Source: Paenibacillus_S sp043945595
GTDB taxonomy: Bacteria; Bacillota; Bacilli; Paenibacillales; NBRC-103111
Assembly (NCBI RefSeq): GCF_043945595.1
Contig: NZ_JBIFNP010000002.1
Span: 186,001-250,000, forward strand
Direction of reading: 5' to 3'
Length of the DNA stretch: 64,000 bases
The notes below the pieces were generated by a model. The model made no database searches and was not told where the DNA came from. It saw only the letters and a program-made list of their open reading frames with translations. Both the position numbers and the translations under genes were made by a program. Below, piece by piece: positions 36,019-45,341 of this stretch. The first letter of the stretch is position 1. Every line of letters begins with the position of its first letter.

Positions 36019-36900
36019 TTACCTTGCATAAACCATCGTCCTGCCGCTGATCCGCGCCACCACAGCTCCTGCGGCGGCAGGCGCGGGCGAAATCGAAGAA
36101 AGCGGCGCAGACGGTAAAGCGGCCATGGCCGTTACCTCCGGAGGAGTCCCCGGATTCGGGGGCTCGGCCCCGGCCATTTTCTCCCAATAGCTGAAATCCG
36201 GATACGTGATCTGATCCTCCAGATAAGCGGATACCGTACTCCCCGGCTTCCTCACCATGTTCAAACGCTCAATGATCTGATCCTTGGACAAGATGCTAAT
36301 CCCGTGTCCGAAGAACAGCGACTGCTCCAGCTTAACGACATTCTCCCCCTGCCACTCCGGCGTTTGCGGGTCTACATCCGGGTTCTTGAAATACATCACA
36401 TCCCCTGAGAACGAATCCTTCTTCCCATTAACCGTAATCAGACGCAAATCGTTGTCGAAATTCCAGGAATACAAGAACAGCTCTTTAAATTTATTATCAA
36501 ACACTTCATCCCCCAAAATTTCCAATGCCGCTTTATACAAAATGATAATAATCGCCGTAGCGCATTCGAAGCCGTATTTATCCCCGTTAATAAAAATGTC
36601 GCGGACCGCCTTGCTCGGCGCCGCATCCTTCTTCAGCAGGAATCCGCCGTTGTTCTTGCGAATCCAATATTCCTCATTGCATTTCGACTGCTTGAAGGTA
36701 GCAAAACCCGCAGCGCTGCTGTTCAGCGCAAGAGCGGCATCCATAATGGCCACTCGGGCCTTTAATTCGAATACGAGCGATTTCCATGAAGGGTAAATAA
36801 ACTTTTGGGCGACATGCTCCTTTTGATCGTAAATGCCTCTTTCCCGCTCGGTAAGAGAGGCACGATCCGGCTTTTCATTCGGATCCGTAAACTTGATCAA
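36019..36900 (-). CDS. tgl: Protein-glutamine gamma-glutamyltransferase (spore transglutaminase)
   Basis: A 293-residue transglutaminase that cross-links spore coat proteins through epsilon-(gamma-glutamyl)-lysine bonds. The catalytic Cys is at 113 in KYGFECATAIIII, and the catalytic-site stretch GDVMYFKNPDVDPQTPEWQGENVV and FGHGISI follow, as in Bacillus Tgl. About 50 C-terminal residues, rich in Pro and Ala, extend beyond the usual end. Translation starts at TTG 36900, with AGGTG 9 bases upstream. A CATAGGATA at 36936-36944 (minus strand) resembles a sigma-K -10 box, but no clear -35 was seen. Confidence 0.9.
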   Translation of the reverse strand: MIKFTDPNEKPDRASLTERERGIYDQKEHVAQKFIYPSWKSLVFELKARVAIMDAALALNSSAAGFATFKQSKCNEEYWIRKNNGGFLLKKDAAPSKAVRDIFINGDKYGFECATAIIIILYKAALEILGDEVFDNKFKELFLYSWNFDNDLRLITVNGKKDSFSGDVMYFKNPDVDPQTPEWQGENVVKLEQSLFFGHGISILSKDQIIERLNMVRKPGSTVSAYLEDQITYPDFSYWEKMAGAEPPNPGTPPEVTAMAALPSAPLSSISPAPAAAGAVVARISGRTMVYAR

Positions 36901-37037
36901 GCTGTATTCACCTGCCTTCCTTGTTCCGTCATATCTATCCTATGTGCCGGAGAAGGCGGGAATGCTATTCCTTCCATTTCATTTCCAACGCCGGCAGGCC
37001 CGGCGGAAACCCGCCAGGCCTGTTCACAAGCTGTATC

Positions 37038-38549
37038 TTATTTTCGGCTCTGCAGGGCGTAAGCTTCCTCATATTCCTCGATCAGCTTATCGCCGCCGGC
37101 TTTACGCCACTTGTCTACCTCCGCCTGCCAGCCGGCATCGTCGATTTGCCCCATGATGTATTTCGTCTGCGCATCCCAGATCATCTGGTCCAGATCCTTG
37201 CCGCGCTCGGTATTCATAGCGGATGTCAGCGTCAGCGCAGGATTCGGCACGGCGTATTTTCCGTTATCGCGCGTCATTTCCGTTCCTTTGTCGCCGAGCG
37301 GCGTGTCTTTTAAAGGAGCTACATTGTAGCCCTCCACATTCACCATATTATCGCGGTACGGCTTGATTTCGCGCTGGAACGCGGTCAGATCGGTCATCTC
37401 GGTCTTGCCGCCGCCGATATGTTTATAATGCTTGTTCTCGATCCCGCGGAGCTGCAGCATACTCATCGGGGTATCCATCAATTGATCCAGGAAGCTCAAC
37501 ACCTTTTTCAACTCCGCTTCCGTTTTCACCGCAGATTTAGGGAAAGCCAGGAAGCCGAAATTGCCCGGTTCACCGGCCAGCCGCGGCCCTTTAGGACCTG
37601 CAAAAGGCTCTACATCCAAGACGCCCTTAGGGTCGATCTTGACCAGGCGGTCCTGGAAGCTCTTGCCGTTGTTCGCCACGCCGTTCAGCTTCATCGCGAC
37701 ACGGCCCGCATCCATCATCTTGTCCGCTTCCGATTGATCGAAGGCGGCGAAGTCGGCGTTGATCAGCTTCTCTGCAAACAGCTTTCGAAACAGCTTCATC
37801 ACATCCACATATTCCGGCGTCAAAAATTCCGGCGTAAACTTTCCATTGTCCACGCCCCAGCGGTTTACGCCTCCCAGCCCTACGGCAATGCGGGTCAGCA
37901 CGGGCTGGGTGCCCTCATTGTACTTTTTGAACAGCACCGTGCCGTAAGTGTCGTCCTTCCCGTTTTTGTCCGGATCTTTGGTCGCGATCGCTTTCATCAC
38001 GTTGTACCAGTCCTCCAGGCTGGCCGGGACCTTCAAGCCGAGCGCATCGAACCAGTCCTTGCGGTAGACGATCGCCGCGCGGCCGATATCCCGGAAGTTC
38101 GGTATGCCGTATATTTTGCCGTCCACCGAAATGTTCTCATAGTACTGCGCATCCTGTGCGGACAGATTCTTGTAGTCCTTCAGCAAAGGGCCGATCTCCC
38201 AGAACTGCCCGCCCTGGATAGCGCTGATCGTTGCCGGCACATAATTCACCTTCATGATCTTCGGCATTTCGTTCGAAGCGATCATCACGTTGACCTTCTC
38301 GTCAAACGCAGCCTGGGGAATCCATTGAATGTCGAGCTTCGTATGCGTATATTTCTCGACGGCCTGCTCGAACTCGCTGCCTTTATTCGGAATATCACCC
38401 ACCTGCAAGAGCGCCATGCTGACCGGAAAAGGCGCGTTGTCGCCCTTACCGTCCGCCGCGGGAGCGGAGTCCTTTCCCCCGCAGCCTGCCAGTGCGCCCG
38501 CCGCTAACGCCCCCGTACACACGATGGCGGCCCATTTCTTCGAACTCAT
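37038..38549 (-). CDS. Extracellular solute-binding lipoprotein (carbohydrate-type ABC), copy 1
   Basis: A 503-residue lipoprotein with signal peptide and lipobox LAAGALAGCGG. The body is of the large LplA-like solute-binding type common in Paenibacillus: FPVSMALLQVGDIPNKGSE, KLDIQWIPQAAFDEKVNVMIAS and IVYRKDWFDALGLKVPASLEDWYN. The C-terminus, DQMIWDAQTKYIMGQIDDAGW, is nearly the same in the next gene. Ligand is probably an oligosaccharide, by family only. No permease or ATPase gene adjoins it. GGAGGG precedes the ATG. Confidence 0.9.
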   Translation of the reverse strand: MSSKKWAAIVCTGALAAGALAGCGGKDSAPAADGKGDNAPFPVSMALLQVGDIPNKGSEFEQAVEKYTHTKLDIQWIPQAAFDEKVNVMIASNEMPKIMKVNYVPATISAIQGGQFWEIGPLLKDYKNLSAQDAQYYENISVDGKIYGIPNFRDIGRAAIVYRKDWFDALGLKVPASLEDWYNVMKAIATKDPDKNGKDDTYGTVLFKKYNEGTQPVLTRIAVGLGGVNRWGVDNGKFTPEFLTPEYVDVMKLFRKLFAEKLINADFAAFDQSEADKMMDAGRVAMKLNGVANNGKSFQDRLVKIDPKGVLDVEPFAGPKGPRLAGEPGNFGFLAFPKSAVKTEAELKKVLSFLDQLMDTPMSMLQLRGIENKHYKHIGGGKTEMTDLTAFQREIKPYRDNMVNVEGYNVAPLKDTPLGDKGTEMTRDNGKYAVPNPALTLTSAMNTERGKDLDQMIWDAQTKYIMGQIDDAGWQAEVDKWRKAGGDKLIEEYEEAYALQSRK

Positions 38550-38585
38550 CCGGTATCCCTCCTGATTTATAACAGGATCTTGATA

Positions 38586-40100
38586 TTATTTTTGATTAAA
38601 CTTCGCATACTCGGCCTTGTATTCCTCCATCAGCTTCGTACCGCCGGCTTTTTTCCATTTTTCAATTTCGGCCTGCCAGCCGGCATCGTCCATTTTCCCC
38701 ATAATGTACTTGGTTTGCGCATCCCAGATCATTTGATCCAGCTCTTTGCCCCGCTCGGAGTAGGTCGGAGAAATCAGGGTAAGAGCAGGGTTCGGAACGG
38801 AGTTTTTCACATTCTCCTGTGTAATTTTGGTTCCCTTCTCACCGATGGCGTTATCTTTGAGTGTCAGCGTGTTATAGCCGTCCACATACAGCATATTGTC
38901 GCGGTACGGCTTCACTTCTCTCTGGAAACCCGTGAAATCCGTGAACTCCGCTTTCCCGTCAGCTGTTTTCGTATAATGCTTGCCTTCCACTCCCCGGGTC
39001 AGCAGGTTCGCCATGTCCGGCTCCATCATGCTGTCCAGAAATTTCAGCAGCTTCTTCACCTCGGCTTCGGTTTTTACCGTCGATTTAGGGATCACATAGA
39101 TTCCGGAGTTCCCGGTCTGGCCCGCTACTCTAATTCCGTTGGAACCGGCCATCGGAGCTACGTCCACAACGGCCTTCGGGTCATTCTTGGAGAGACGGTC
39201 CTGCTGGCTTTTCGCTGTCGTGGCCACCGCAATTTTGAAGCCTACGCGGCCCGCGTCGAACAATTTATCTGCCTCGGATACATCGAATACGGCGAAATCC
39301 TGGTTGAGCAGCTTCTCCTCGTACAATCGCTTGTACAGCTTTAATACGTCGTTGTATTCCTTGGACATAAACTCCGGCTCGAAGCTGCCGTTGTTCACCG
39401 CCCACTTGTTCGGACCGCCCATGCCCACCGCAAACCGGGTCGTCAGCGAAGCCTGACCTTCATTGTATTTCTTGAACAGCACGGTTCCATACGTATCGTT
39501 CTTGCCGTTCTTGTCCGGATCGTTCAGCGTCATCAGCTTAATCGCGTTATACCATTCGTCGATCGTCCTAGGCACTTGCAGGCCAAGCGCATCCAGCCAG
39601 TCTTTGCGATACACAATCCCGACCCGCGCGATATCCGAGAATACGGGAACACCGTACATTTTGCCGTCTACCTTAATGTTATCGAAGTATTGCGGGTTCT
39701 GCGCGGACAAATTTTTATAATCCTTCAAGTAAGGCCCGACATCCCAGAACAGGCCCGACTGCATCGCGCTGATAATATTCGGCACGTACTGCACCTTCAG
39801 CAGCTGCGGCATTTCGTTCGAAGCAATCATCACGTTGATTTTATCGTCATACGCCGAGCTCGGAATCCATTGAATATCCAGCTTTGTATTGGTATATTTC
39901 TCAATCAGCTGTTCGATTTCATTTCCTTTATTCGGAATATCGTTCACCTGCTGCATCGCCATGGTCACATTCATCGGTCCGGCGTTTTCCGCCGCTGCGC
40001 CTTCCCCAGTCTCCTCCGGCTTATTGCCGCACCCGGCGGCCAGGCCTACGGTCATCACCGCTGCACAGCAGGCTGCAATCCATTTCATTGTCTTGGTCAT
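38586..40100 (-). CDS. Extracellular solute-binding lipoprotein (carbohydrate-type ABC), copy 2
   Basis: A 504-residue paralogue of the downstream gene, separated by 36 bases and in the same operon. The lipobox is TVGLAAGCG. Shared stretches include TNTKLDIQWIP, VNVMIASNEMP-type (INVMIASNEMP here), KDWLDALGLQVP and LDQMIWDAQTKYIMGKMDDAGWQAE. The tandem arrangement indicates a local duplication. ATG at 40100 follows GGAGGG. A 173-bp palindromic element begins 21 bases upstream of the start. Confidence 0.9.
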   Translation of the reverse strand: MTKTMKWIAACCAAVMTVGLAAGCGNKPEETGEGAAAENAGPMNVTMAMQQVNDIPNKGNEIEQLIEKYTNTKLDIQWIPSSAYDDKINVMIASNEMPQLLKVQYVPNIISAMQSGLFWDVGPYLKDYKNLSAQNPQYFDNIKVDGKMYGVPVFSDIARVGIVYRKDWLDALGLQVPRTIDEWYNAIKLMTLNDPDKNGKNDTYGTVLFKKYNEGQASLTTRFAVGMGGPNKWAVNNGSFEPEFMSKEYNDVLKLYKRLYEEKLLNQDFAVFDVSEADKLFDAGRVGFKIAVATTAKSQQDRLSKNDPKAVVDVAPMAGSNGIRVAGQTGNSGIYVIPKSTVKTEAEVKKLLKFLDSMMEPDMANLLTRGVEGKHYTKTADGKAEFTDFTGFQREVKPYRDNMLYVDGYNTLTLKDNAIGEKGTKITQENVKNSVPNPALTLISPTYSERGKELDQMIWDAQTKYIMGKMDDAGWQAEIEKWKKAGGTKLMEEYKAEYAKFNQK

Positions 40101-40121
40101 CTCAATACCCTCCACTTATCC

Positions 40122-40294
40122 GAGGCCGCTGCAAAAGGTCAGCGCTGCAAGTACGAAACATTCTTACGGTCGCTGTTGTCCTGGATCTCTTGGATCATCT
40201 TCCGCCTGCAGCGGTTGAAATCCAGAGACATAGGCGAACGCTTTCGCTTCTTCAGATCGATTCCGTACGCTGCGCTTTGTTTTTCAGCGGCCTC
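40122..40294. mobile_element. 173-bp palindromic MITE-like element, copy A
   Basis: The element begins GAGGCCGCTG and ends CAGCGGCCTC, with imperfect complementarity extending inward. It has the same length as copy B at 50452-50624 and shares long stretches with it, such as GCGGTTGAAATCCAG and GGCGAACGCTTTCGCTTCT. CTTATCC stands directly before it and again 2 bases after its end, an imperfect target duplication. It has no coding capacity. It lies between the solute-binding gene and the cold-shock promoter, within the upstream region of the former. Confidence 0.75.
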
Positions 40295-40757
40295 TGCTTA
40301 TCCTGAGTTTCTTTTTTAACCGCTCGCTTTCGCGGCGGCCTGCCTCTCTGATCCTAATTATCCATAGCTCTGCATCGATAAGCTATCCTTTGTATTTAAC
40401 CAATTGTCCGAAAATACCGCAATATGCCGTAATACGGCGCCTACCGCCCGCCCGATACACCTGATTTAACTTAAGCTGTGCCGCATTTAACCTGAAATCG
40501 CCGGAGTCAAGCGGCACTCCAGCTTGCATCCGTAGAGGCAGCTTAGTCTTTTTCGGCTCTCTTTGAAATTATTTTAAAAAAGTTCAGCCAAAAGAAAATT
40601 TTTAGGATATAATAAAATTGTTGGTATAAAAGGAAAGCTTAGTTCACATATTAAGAAGGGTTCTTACCAAAGCTGAAAAGCGCTCTTTTGTCATGTGTGA
40701 GCTTTTTCGTTCATACACTATTAAAGAGTAACAATTTATTGGAGGTTTATGAGGTAA
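40295..40757. promoter_or_regulatory. Non-coding region and long leader of the first cold-shock gene
   Basis: TATAAT at 40608-40613 is a clear -10 box; no good -35 is seen at 17 bases. It predicts a leader of about 140 nt before the csp start. In the leader, TCACATA (40644-40650) can pair with TGTGTGA (40694-40700), enclosing the small hairpin AAGAAGGGTTCTT. The second csp gene has the same arrangement. The part 40295-40600 is otherwise empty. Confidence 0.6.
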
Positions 40758-40958
40758 ATGGAAACAGGTACAGTGAAATGGTTTAACGCAGAAAAAGGTT
40801 TTGGCTTCATCGAAGTGGAAGGCGGCAAAGACGTATTCGTCCACTTCAGCGCGATTCAAGGAGATGGCTACAAATCGCTGGATGAAGGGCAGCGCGTCCA
40901 ATTCGACGTTGTCGAAGGCAGCCGCGGTCCTCAAGCTGAAAATGTTGTGAAACTGTAA
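40758..40958 (+). CDS. Cold-shock protein, first copy
   Basis: A 66-residue single-strand nucleic acid-binding protein of the CspB type. RNP1 is KGFGFIEV and RNP2 VFVHFSAI, preceded by GTVKWFNAEKGFG. It acts as an RNA chaperone. GGAGG lies upstream of the ATG. It differs from the copy at 51357 mainly after residue 45. A terminator follows at 40972, then ydjO, which may be reached by read-through or its own promoter. Confidence 0.97.
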   Translation: METGTVKWFNAEKGFGFIEVEGGKDVFVHFSAIQGDGYKSLDEGQRVQFDVVEGSRGPQAENVVKL

Positions 40959-40971
40959 AGTTTCATCTATG

Positions 40972-41006
40972 AAGAGAACTGTTCGTCGTTCGGGCAGTTC
41001 TCTTTC
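40972..41006 (+). terminator. Terminator of the first cold-shock gene
   Basis: AAGAGAACTG / CAGTTCTCTT stem followed by a short T-run (TTTC). It could be partial, allowing read-through into ydjO. Confidence 0.75.
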
Positions 41007-41073
41007 AAATGTTTGACCATGCGTGTGTCTTGCGTCTGGAGGCACTTACAGCACTAACATAGGAGGGGTTACC

Positions 41074-41277
41074 TTGTATTTCTCAAAGAAGGCCATGGAA
41101 CCGGTTCAAGAAGAACAAACATCCGTCTGGATGTGCAGTAATGAAGGATGCTCCTGCTGGATGAGAGAAAACTTCTCTTTAGAGAGTACGCCGGACTGCC
41201 CCATCTGTCATGCGACAATGGTCAAAAATTTTAAAATGCTTCCTATGCTTCAAAATCATCACGTGAAAACTTACTAA
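41074..41277 (+). CDS. ydjO: YdjO-like zinc-ribbon protein (cold-inducible family)
   Basis: A 67-residue protein starting with TTG at 41074, which has AGGAGGGG at good spacing; the longer frame from 41023 lacks a ribosome site. The pattern SVWMCSNEGCSCWMRENF, then PDCPICHATM, gives four Cys in two pairs, a zinc ribbon typical of the cold-inducible YdjO family. Function is unknown. Location right after a csp gene supports cold induction. A related motif ends the helicase at 45342-47681. Confidence 0.82.
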   Translation: MYFSKKAMEPVQEEQTSVWMCSNEGCSCWMRENFSLESTPDCPICHATMVKNFKMLPMLQNHHVKTY

Positions 41278-41350
41278 GCCTTCAGCCGGTAACGGTCCAG
41301 GCTTTTCATCGTTCTCCCTCCCTGTGCACAGGAAGGCAGGCGACTATGCA

Positions 41351-41388
41351 AAAAGGCACTAGCCCATGATTACGGGCTAGTGCCTTTT
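41351..41388. terminator. Bidirectional terminator between ydjO and the LtaS-like gene
   Basis: AAAAGGCACTAGCCC / GGGCTAGTGCCTTTT is a perfect 15-bp stem with an 8-nt loop, with A and T tails on both sides. Confidence 0.9.
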
Positions 41389-41444
41389 CCTTTATCTGCG
41401 AAGCATCCGCCGCGCCCGCCTAAGACAGGCTTGGCGGGCTGCCG

Positions 41445-43442
41445 TTAAGAGCCTACTCTGCCGCCGGGGTCCGCCGGGTCGGTAGGCGGCAGCTTCGTGT
41501 CATCAAATTCTGCATTGTAGTTCGGAAGAGCGGACTTCGTCAAATAATCCTGGTCGATGTATTTGGACAGAAACTGCTTGCCGAACAATAAATCGTACTG
41601 CAGCTCGCGGTACTGGTTCACCAGGTCCTGAGAGCCTTCCGGCACCGTCTGGTGCAGTCCGCCGCTCGCATCGACGACAAGGTCGCGAAGCAGTCCCGGG
41701 GTCTGCTGTCTCAGCTGGTCGCCCAAGGCGAAAGCCGCAGGCTTCTCCATCTGCAGCGTATCCAGAACGAACGAGCCGAGGAAGGAATCGCTCAACGAAG
41801 GCACCTGCTGCTTAGGCAGCTGCATGTTCGACCACATAACGAACGGCACGCTGTGCATCTTTTTGTTCTCCTCAAGCGACCACTGTCCTGACGCGCCGAT
41901 CAGGCCGCCCTGCTTGTAGACATCGTAATCGAGTCCGAGCATGGGAAGATGGTCGCCGTAAAAGACGATGACGGTCGGCTCATCCGATTCCTTGAAATGA
42001 TCGATCAGCATCTTCAGACTTTGGTCGGCGTCATGCGCGCCATGCGTGTACGTCTCCAATATTTTGCGGGCGTCGTTCGTTAAATTGCCCTCCGCCTTGA
42101 TCGGATTGCCGTCTTTATAACGCGTGTCGTCATCATACGGTCCATGATTCTGCATCGTTACCGCATAAATAAACATCGGCTTCTCCGTATTGTCTACCTC
42201 CTGGATAATGCTTCTTGATACCTCATCATCCGAAATAAAGAATCCTTTGTATTCCGGGCTGTCGAAATGATCCTTGCTCTTAAAGCTTTCAAAGCCCATC
42301 TGCTTGTAAACATTTTCCCGGTTCCAGAACCAGCCCTCGTACGAATGGATCGCCATACTCTTGTAATCCTTGTTCTCGAAATAGCTGGCCAAGCTGGGCA
42401 GCGGCTTGCTGATGTACTGCTGGTACGGCACCGAGCCGCTAGGCAGAAAGCTCATTGAGTTGCCCGAGAGCACCTCGTATTCGACGTTGCTCGTCCCTCC
42501 CCCGAATTGCGGGGAAAGCAGATAGCCCGACGTCGATTCCTTTTGCAGCTGGTGAATGGTCGGCACCGGATCTTCGCTGAACTTGACGTTCGGCAGCAGC
42601 GTCGGATCCCAGAACGCCTCGTTCATTATAAAAATAACGTTAGGCTGCTTGCCCTGAAACGGCGTCTTGGTCTCATTCGTCGATACCGTCATGGCCGTCT
42701 GCGTTGCGGCGATATTCTGGGCTACGGCGGCCATTGAAGGCTCGCTGTACCCTTCCGGCTTGGCTACGACGGTATTCTTCACATTCATCGTAAACGCAAG
42801 AGCCATCCCGTTATCGCTGTAATTCTGCTTCTGGTCCCATACGATTTCACTGGCGCCCATCCGGTCCATCCATTGACCGGCCCATGGCGTGCGCATCCCG
42901 AAGGAATACAGCGCGAGCAGGGAAAGAACCCCGATCACAATCCGGCTGACCCAATGCAGCCGGAGCCGCGGCATCACCCAGCGGAGCGCCAGAAGAACGA
43001 CGAATGCCACGAAAATAGCGGCGATTCTTTTAAAAGCCGATGCTCCCGTTACCAGCGGGATAATGTTCATACTTTCTTTCTTCAAAAAGATATCCCATGG
43101 AAAAAAGGGCTCTCCGATTAGCTTTGTTTTGAAATAGCTGACTAGAGCCATCACAAAAAGAAGCAGCGAGCTGACGGCAGCTCCTGTCATCAAAGACCCG
43201 AATACACAATAGCAGAACAGCAGCACCAGTAAAATCAACGTACCATTCATGATGGCAAGGCTCTGATGCTGAACTATCCAGGCTAGCGCTTCGGTTAAAG
43301 AGCCTCTTTGAATAAATTCCATACCTAATAATAAGCCAATTGGAAACGCGACAAGTAAACAAATGATTAAGCTGTATCGTACTATCCGGTTCTGCTCCAT
43401 CTTGGATGGCTGCTTCCGCCGGAGATACGCCAATAGCTTCAC
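41445..43442 (-). CDS. LtaS-type sulfatase-family phosphoglycerol transferase
   Basis: A 665-residue membrane enzyme related to lipoteichoic acid synthases. About five N-terminal membrane segments (residues 20-185) are followed by an extracellular sulfatase-fold domain. Metal and catalytic residues are visible: E275 in NVIFIMNEAFWDP, nucleophile T317 in FGGGTSNVEYEVLSG, and VIVFYGDHLPMLG near residue 510. Such enzymes transfer glycerol phosphate from phosphatidylglycerol onto glycolipid or cell-surface polymers. The variant GGGTSNVEYE differs from classical LtaS, so a related polymer cannot be excluded. Translation starts with GTG at 43442 after AAAGGAGAG. Confidence 0.88.
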   Translation of the reverse strand: MKLLAYLRRKQPSKMEQNRIVRYSLIICLLVAFPIGLLLGMEFIQRGSLTEALAWIVQHQSLAIMNGTLILLVLLFCYCVFGSLMTGAAVSSLLLFVMALVSYFKTKLIGEPFFPWDIFLKKESMNIIPLVTGASAFKRIAAIFVAFVVLLALRWVMPRLRLHWVSRIVIGVLSLLALYSFGMRTPWAGQWMDRMGASEIVWDQKQNYSDNGMALAFTMNVKNTVVAKPEGYSEPSMAAVAQNIAATQTAMTVSTNETKTPFQGKQPNVIFIMNEAFWDPTLLPNVKFSEDPVPTIHQLQKESTSGYLLSPQFGGGTSNVEYEVLSGNSMSFLPSGSVPYQQYISKPLPSLASYFENKDYKSMAIHSYEGWFWNRENVYKQMGFESFKSKDHFDSPEYKGFFISDDEVSRSIIQEVDNTEKPMFIYAVTMQNHGPYDDDTRYKDGNPIKAEGNLTNDARKILETYTHGAHDADQSLKMLIDHFKESDEPTVIVFYGDHLPMLGLDYDVYKQGGLIGASGQWSLEENKKMHSVPFVMWSNMQLPKQQVPSLSDSFLGSFVLDTLQMEKPAAFALGDQLRQQTPGLLRDLVVDASGGLHQTVPEGSQDLVNQYRELQYDLLFGKQFLSKYIDQDYLTKSALPNYNAEFDDTKLPPTDPADPGGRVGS

Positions 43443-43642
43443 CCTGAATCACTCTCCTTTTTTTAATACGGCCGGGCTTTCACACCGCTCAAACAGCTGA
43501 CCCTCATTGTACCCGCTAAATATTAAAAAAAGATGAAGATTCATCAAAAAGTAAAGAAAATGTAAATTTGGAAGACGTATAAACCTCTGTCAAAGCGTGC
43601 ATCCTGTTTAGTAGATTCATAGAAAGTTCGGGAGGCGCGAGC

Positions 43643-44433
43643 ATGAAACGTTACGCAGCATATACGGTATCCGTCCTGGTTACGCTAAGCTTTCTCATCG
43701 GCGCATGGGTCTTTCAAGCCCAGGCCCAGACCGCTTCATCGGCTGAAGCCGGCAGTGCCGGTCTGGAGCTTCTCCTTCCGCTGTCGGAGCAAGCGATCGG
43801 CGGCGCAGAGCATATTATTATAAAGCATACCAGTCCTTATATAACTTATCGTACCGAGAATGAATTTCTCTCCATCGGACAAGAGCTGAGCCGCAAGCTG
43901 GGGCTGCCGGAATCGCAGCAAATCTCTGCGGAGCCGGATCATCTTCTCTATAAAGCCGAAGCGACGAGTCCGGAAGGAACCCGACCACCCTGCTGTGGGT
44001 CGGTTATACCGACGGCACCAGCAGCATGATCGTGACCGCACAAACCGAGGAGGGACACTCCGGTCCCGCTGCACAGCAGGCCATGACGCGGCTTCAGCAT
44101 GAGCTTAGCGGTACCCTTCAATCGCTGGGATTGGCTCCGCAATGGAATGTCATGATCCAAGGGACTTTGTCGGATACGTTCGCAGATATGACCGAGGACC
44201 CGCTTTCCGTCTATCACTGGCTCTCCGAGGAGCTTCAGCTGAAGGAGGTAGGGAAATACCAGGATACCGGAAGCACCAGCATCTCTTATTATTCTCCACT
44301 TCTGCCCGCAATCACTCCCGATCCGTCAGCGCCTGCAAGCAGGATGAATTTTCAGGTGGCGGTTCACCGCAACTCGATGACCAGGGAGCAGCGGCTTACG
44401 ATAGCTACGCCGGCCATCTCCATTGAATATTGA
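43643..44433 (+). CDS. ywmB: YwmB family secreted protein, frameshifted
   Basis: An exported protein of about 263 residues. It has a signal peptide (VSVLVTLSFLIGAWVFQAQA). The second frame gives LWVGYTDGTSSMIVTAQTEE and STSISYYSPLLP, with RLTIATPAISIEY at the end, which are marks of the YwmB/DUF1779 family of unknown function. The frame breaks at about 43973-43985; one added base restores NPTTLLWVGYTDG. GGGAGGCG precedes the ATG. Confidence 0.78.
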
Positions 44434-44713
44434 GATATTGGGCTCAGCGGATAAACCGGATGAGAAAGCTGCGGGATCTTACCCAGCAGGCTCAAACAGC
44501 TAGAAGGTTCCCTGTCTACAGGTGTGTTAAATCTTATTCAGCAAGGAATATGAAAACATAACCGCGAATAAGAAGAATATGCTGGTATGCTCGTGCTTGT
44601 CTTCTGTGAAGGATACGAACGCCAGACTTCGACGGATGGCTGCTATTGAGTTATCGGGCAGATGAATGCAAACATGCTGTACATATCCGTTTATATAAGG
44701 AGGCGGGATTGAC
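44434..44713. other. Intergenic stretch without a recognised gene
   Basis: About 280 bases between ywmB and the kinase-like gene. No convincing coding frame, hairpin or promoter was seen apart from the ribosome site AGGAGGCGGG at its end. Confidence 0.4.
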
Positions 44714-45205
44714 GTGGCGACACTTCATTTAATGGTTGGTCTCCCTTGCAGCGGTAAAACGACTCTGGCTCGACAACTTGAAACGAAATACTCCGCACTT
44801 CGCCTTACTCCCGATGAATGGCATATCCAATTATTTGGGCATGATTTCGGGGATAACATGACGGAAACGGAGGAAGTTATGCATGATTCCAGACATGATT
44901 CGGTGGAATCCCTGATGTGGGACGTGGCCGCCAGAGTTTTGGTTCTTGGTGTTGATGTCATTCTGGATTTCGGATGCTGGGTTCGAAGTCAGCGAGACGA
45001 GTTTCGTTCCAGAGCCGAGAACCTGGGGGCTGGCTTTAAAATTCATTTTGCCGATGTGCCTGAAGAAGTGTTATTTCAACGTCTAAAAGCTAGAAATGAT
45101 AGGGATACAGAAGGAACTTTCTTCATCCCTGAAGCAAAGCTTAAAGAATGGATACAGATTTTTGAACCACCTTCATCAGAAGAACTTGATTCCTCAGACA
45201 ATTAA
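44714..45205 (+). CDS. P-loop kinase-like ATPase
   Basis: A 163-residue AAA_33/zeta-like P-loop protein. Walker A is GLPCSGKTT at 9-17, followed by the substrate-side LRLTPDEWHIQLFG. VILDFGCWVRSQRDEFRSRAE carries the second acidic strand and a lid-type Arg stretch. These suit a small-molecule or nucleic acid kinase, but the substrate is unknown. It starts at GTG 44714 with AGGAGGCGG upstream. It appears AT-richer than its neighbours, which may hint at transfer. Confidence 0.8.
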   Translation: MATLHLMVGLPCSGKTTLARQLETKYSALRLTPDEWHIQLFGHDFGDNMTETEEVMHDSRHDSVESLMWDVAARVLVLGVDVILDFGCWVRSQRDEFRSRAENLGAGFKIHFADVPEEVLFQRLKARNDRDTEGTFFIPEAKLKEWIQIFEPPSSEELDSSDN

Positions 45206-45341
45206 ACTGACGGAAACGGATCCCTTAATAAGCCGCCCATACGGGGCGGTTATATTTTTGTTCCCCGGGCCAATGCCTTCCATTGTCCTGCCGCGGCAAT
45301 TGTTGTAAACTAAAGTTTTCCGCTATAGAAAAGGTGATTAT

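Noticed and set aside
37419..38507. A 362-residue open frame on the plus strand
   Set aside because: Antisense shadow of the first solute-binding lipoprotein gene; composition is typical of reversed coding sequence.
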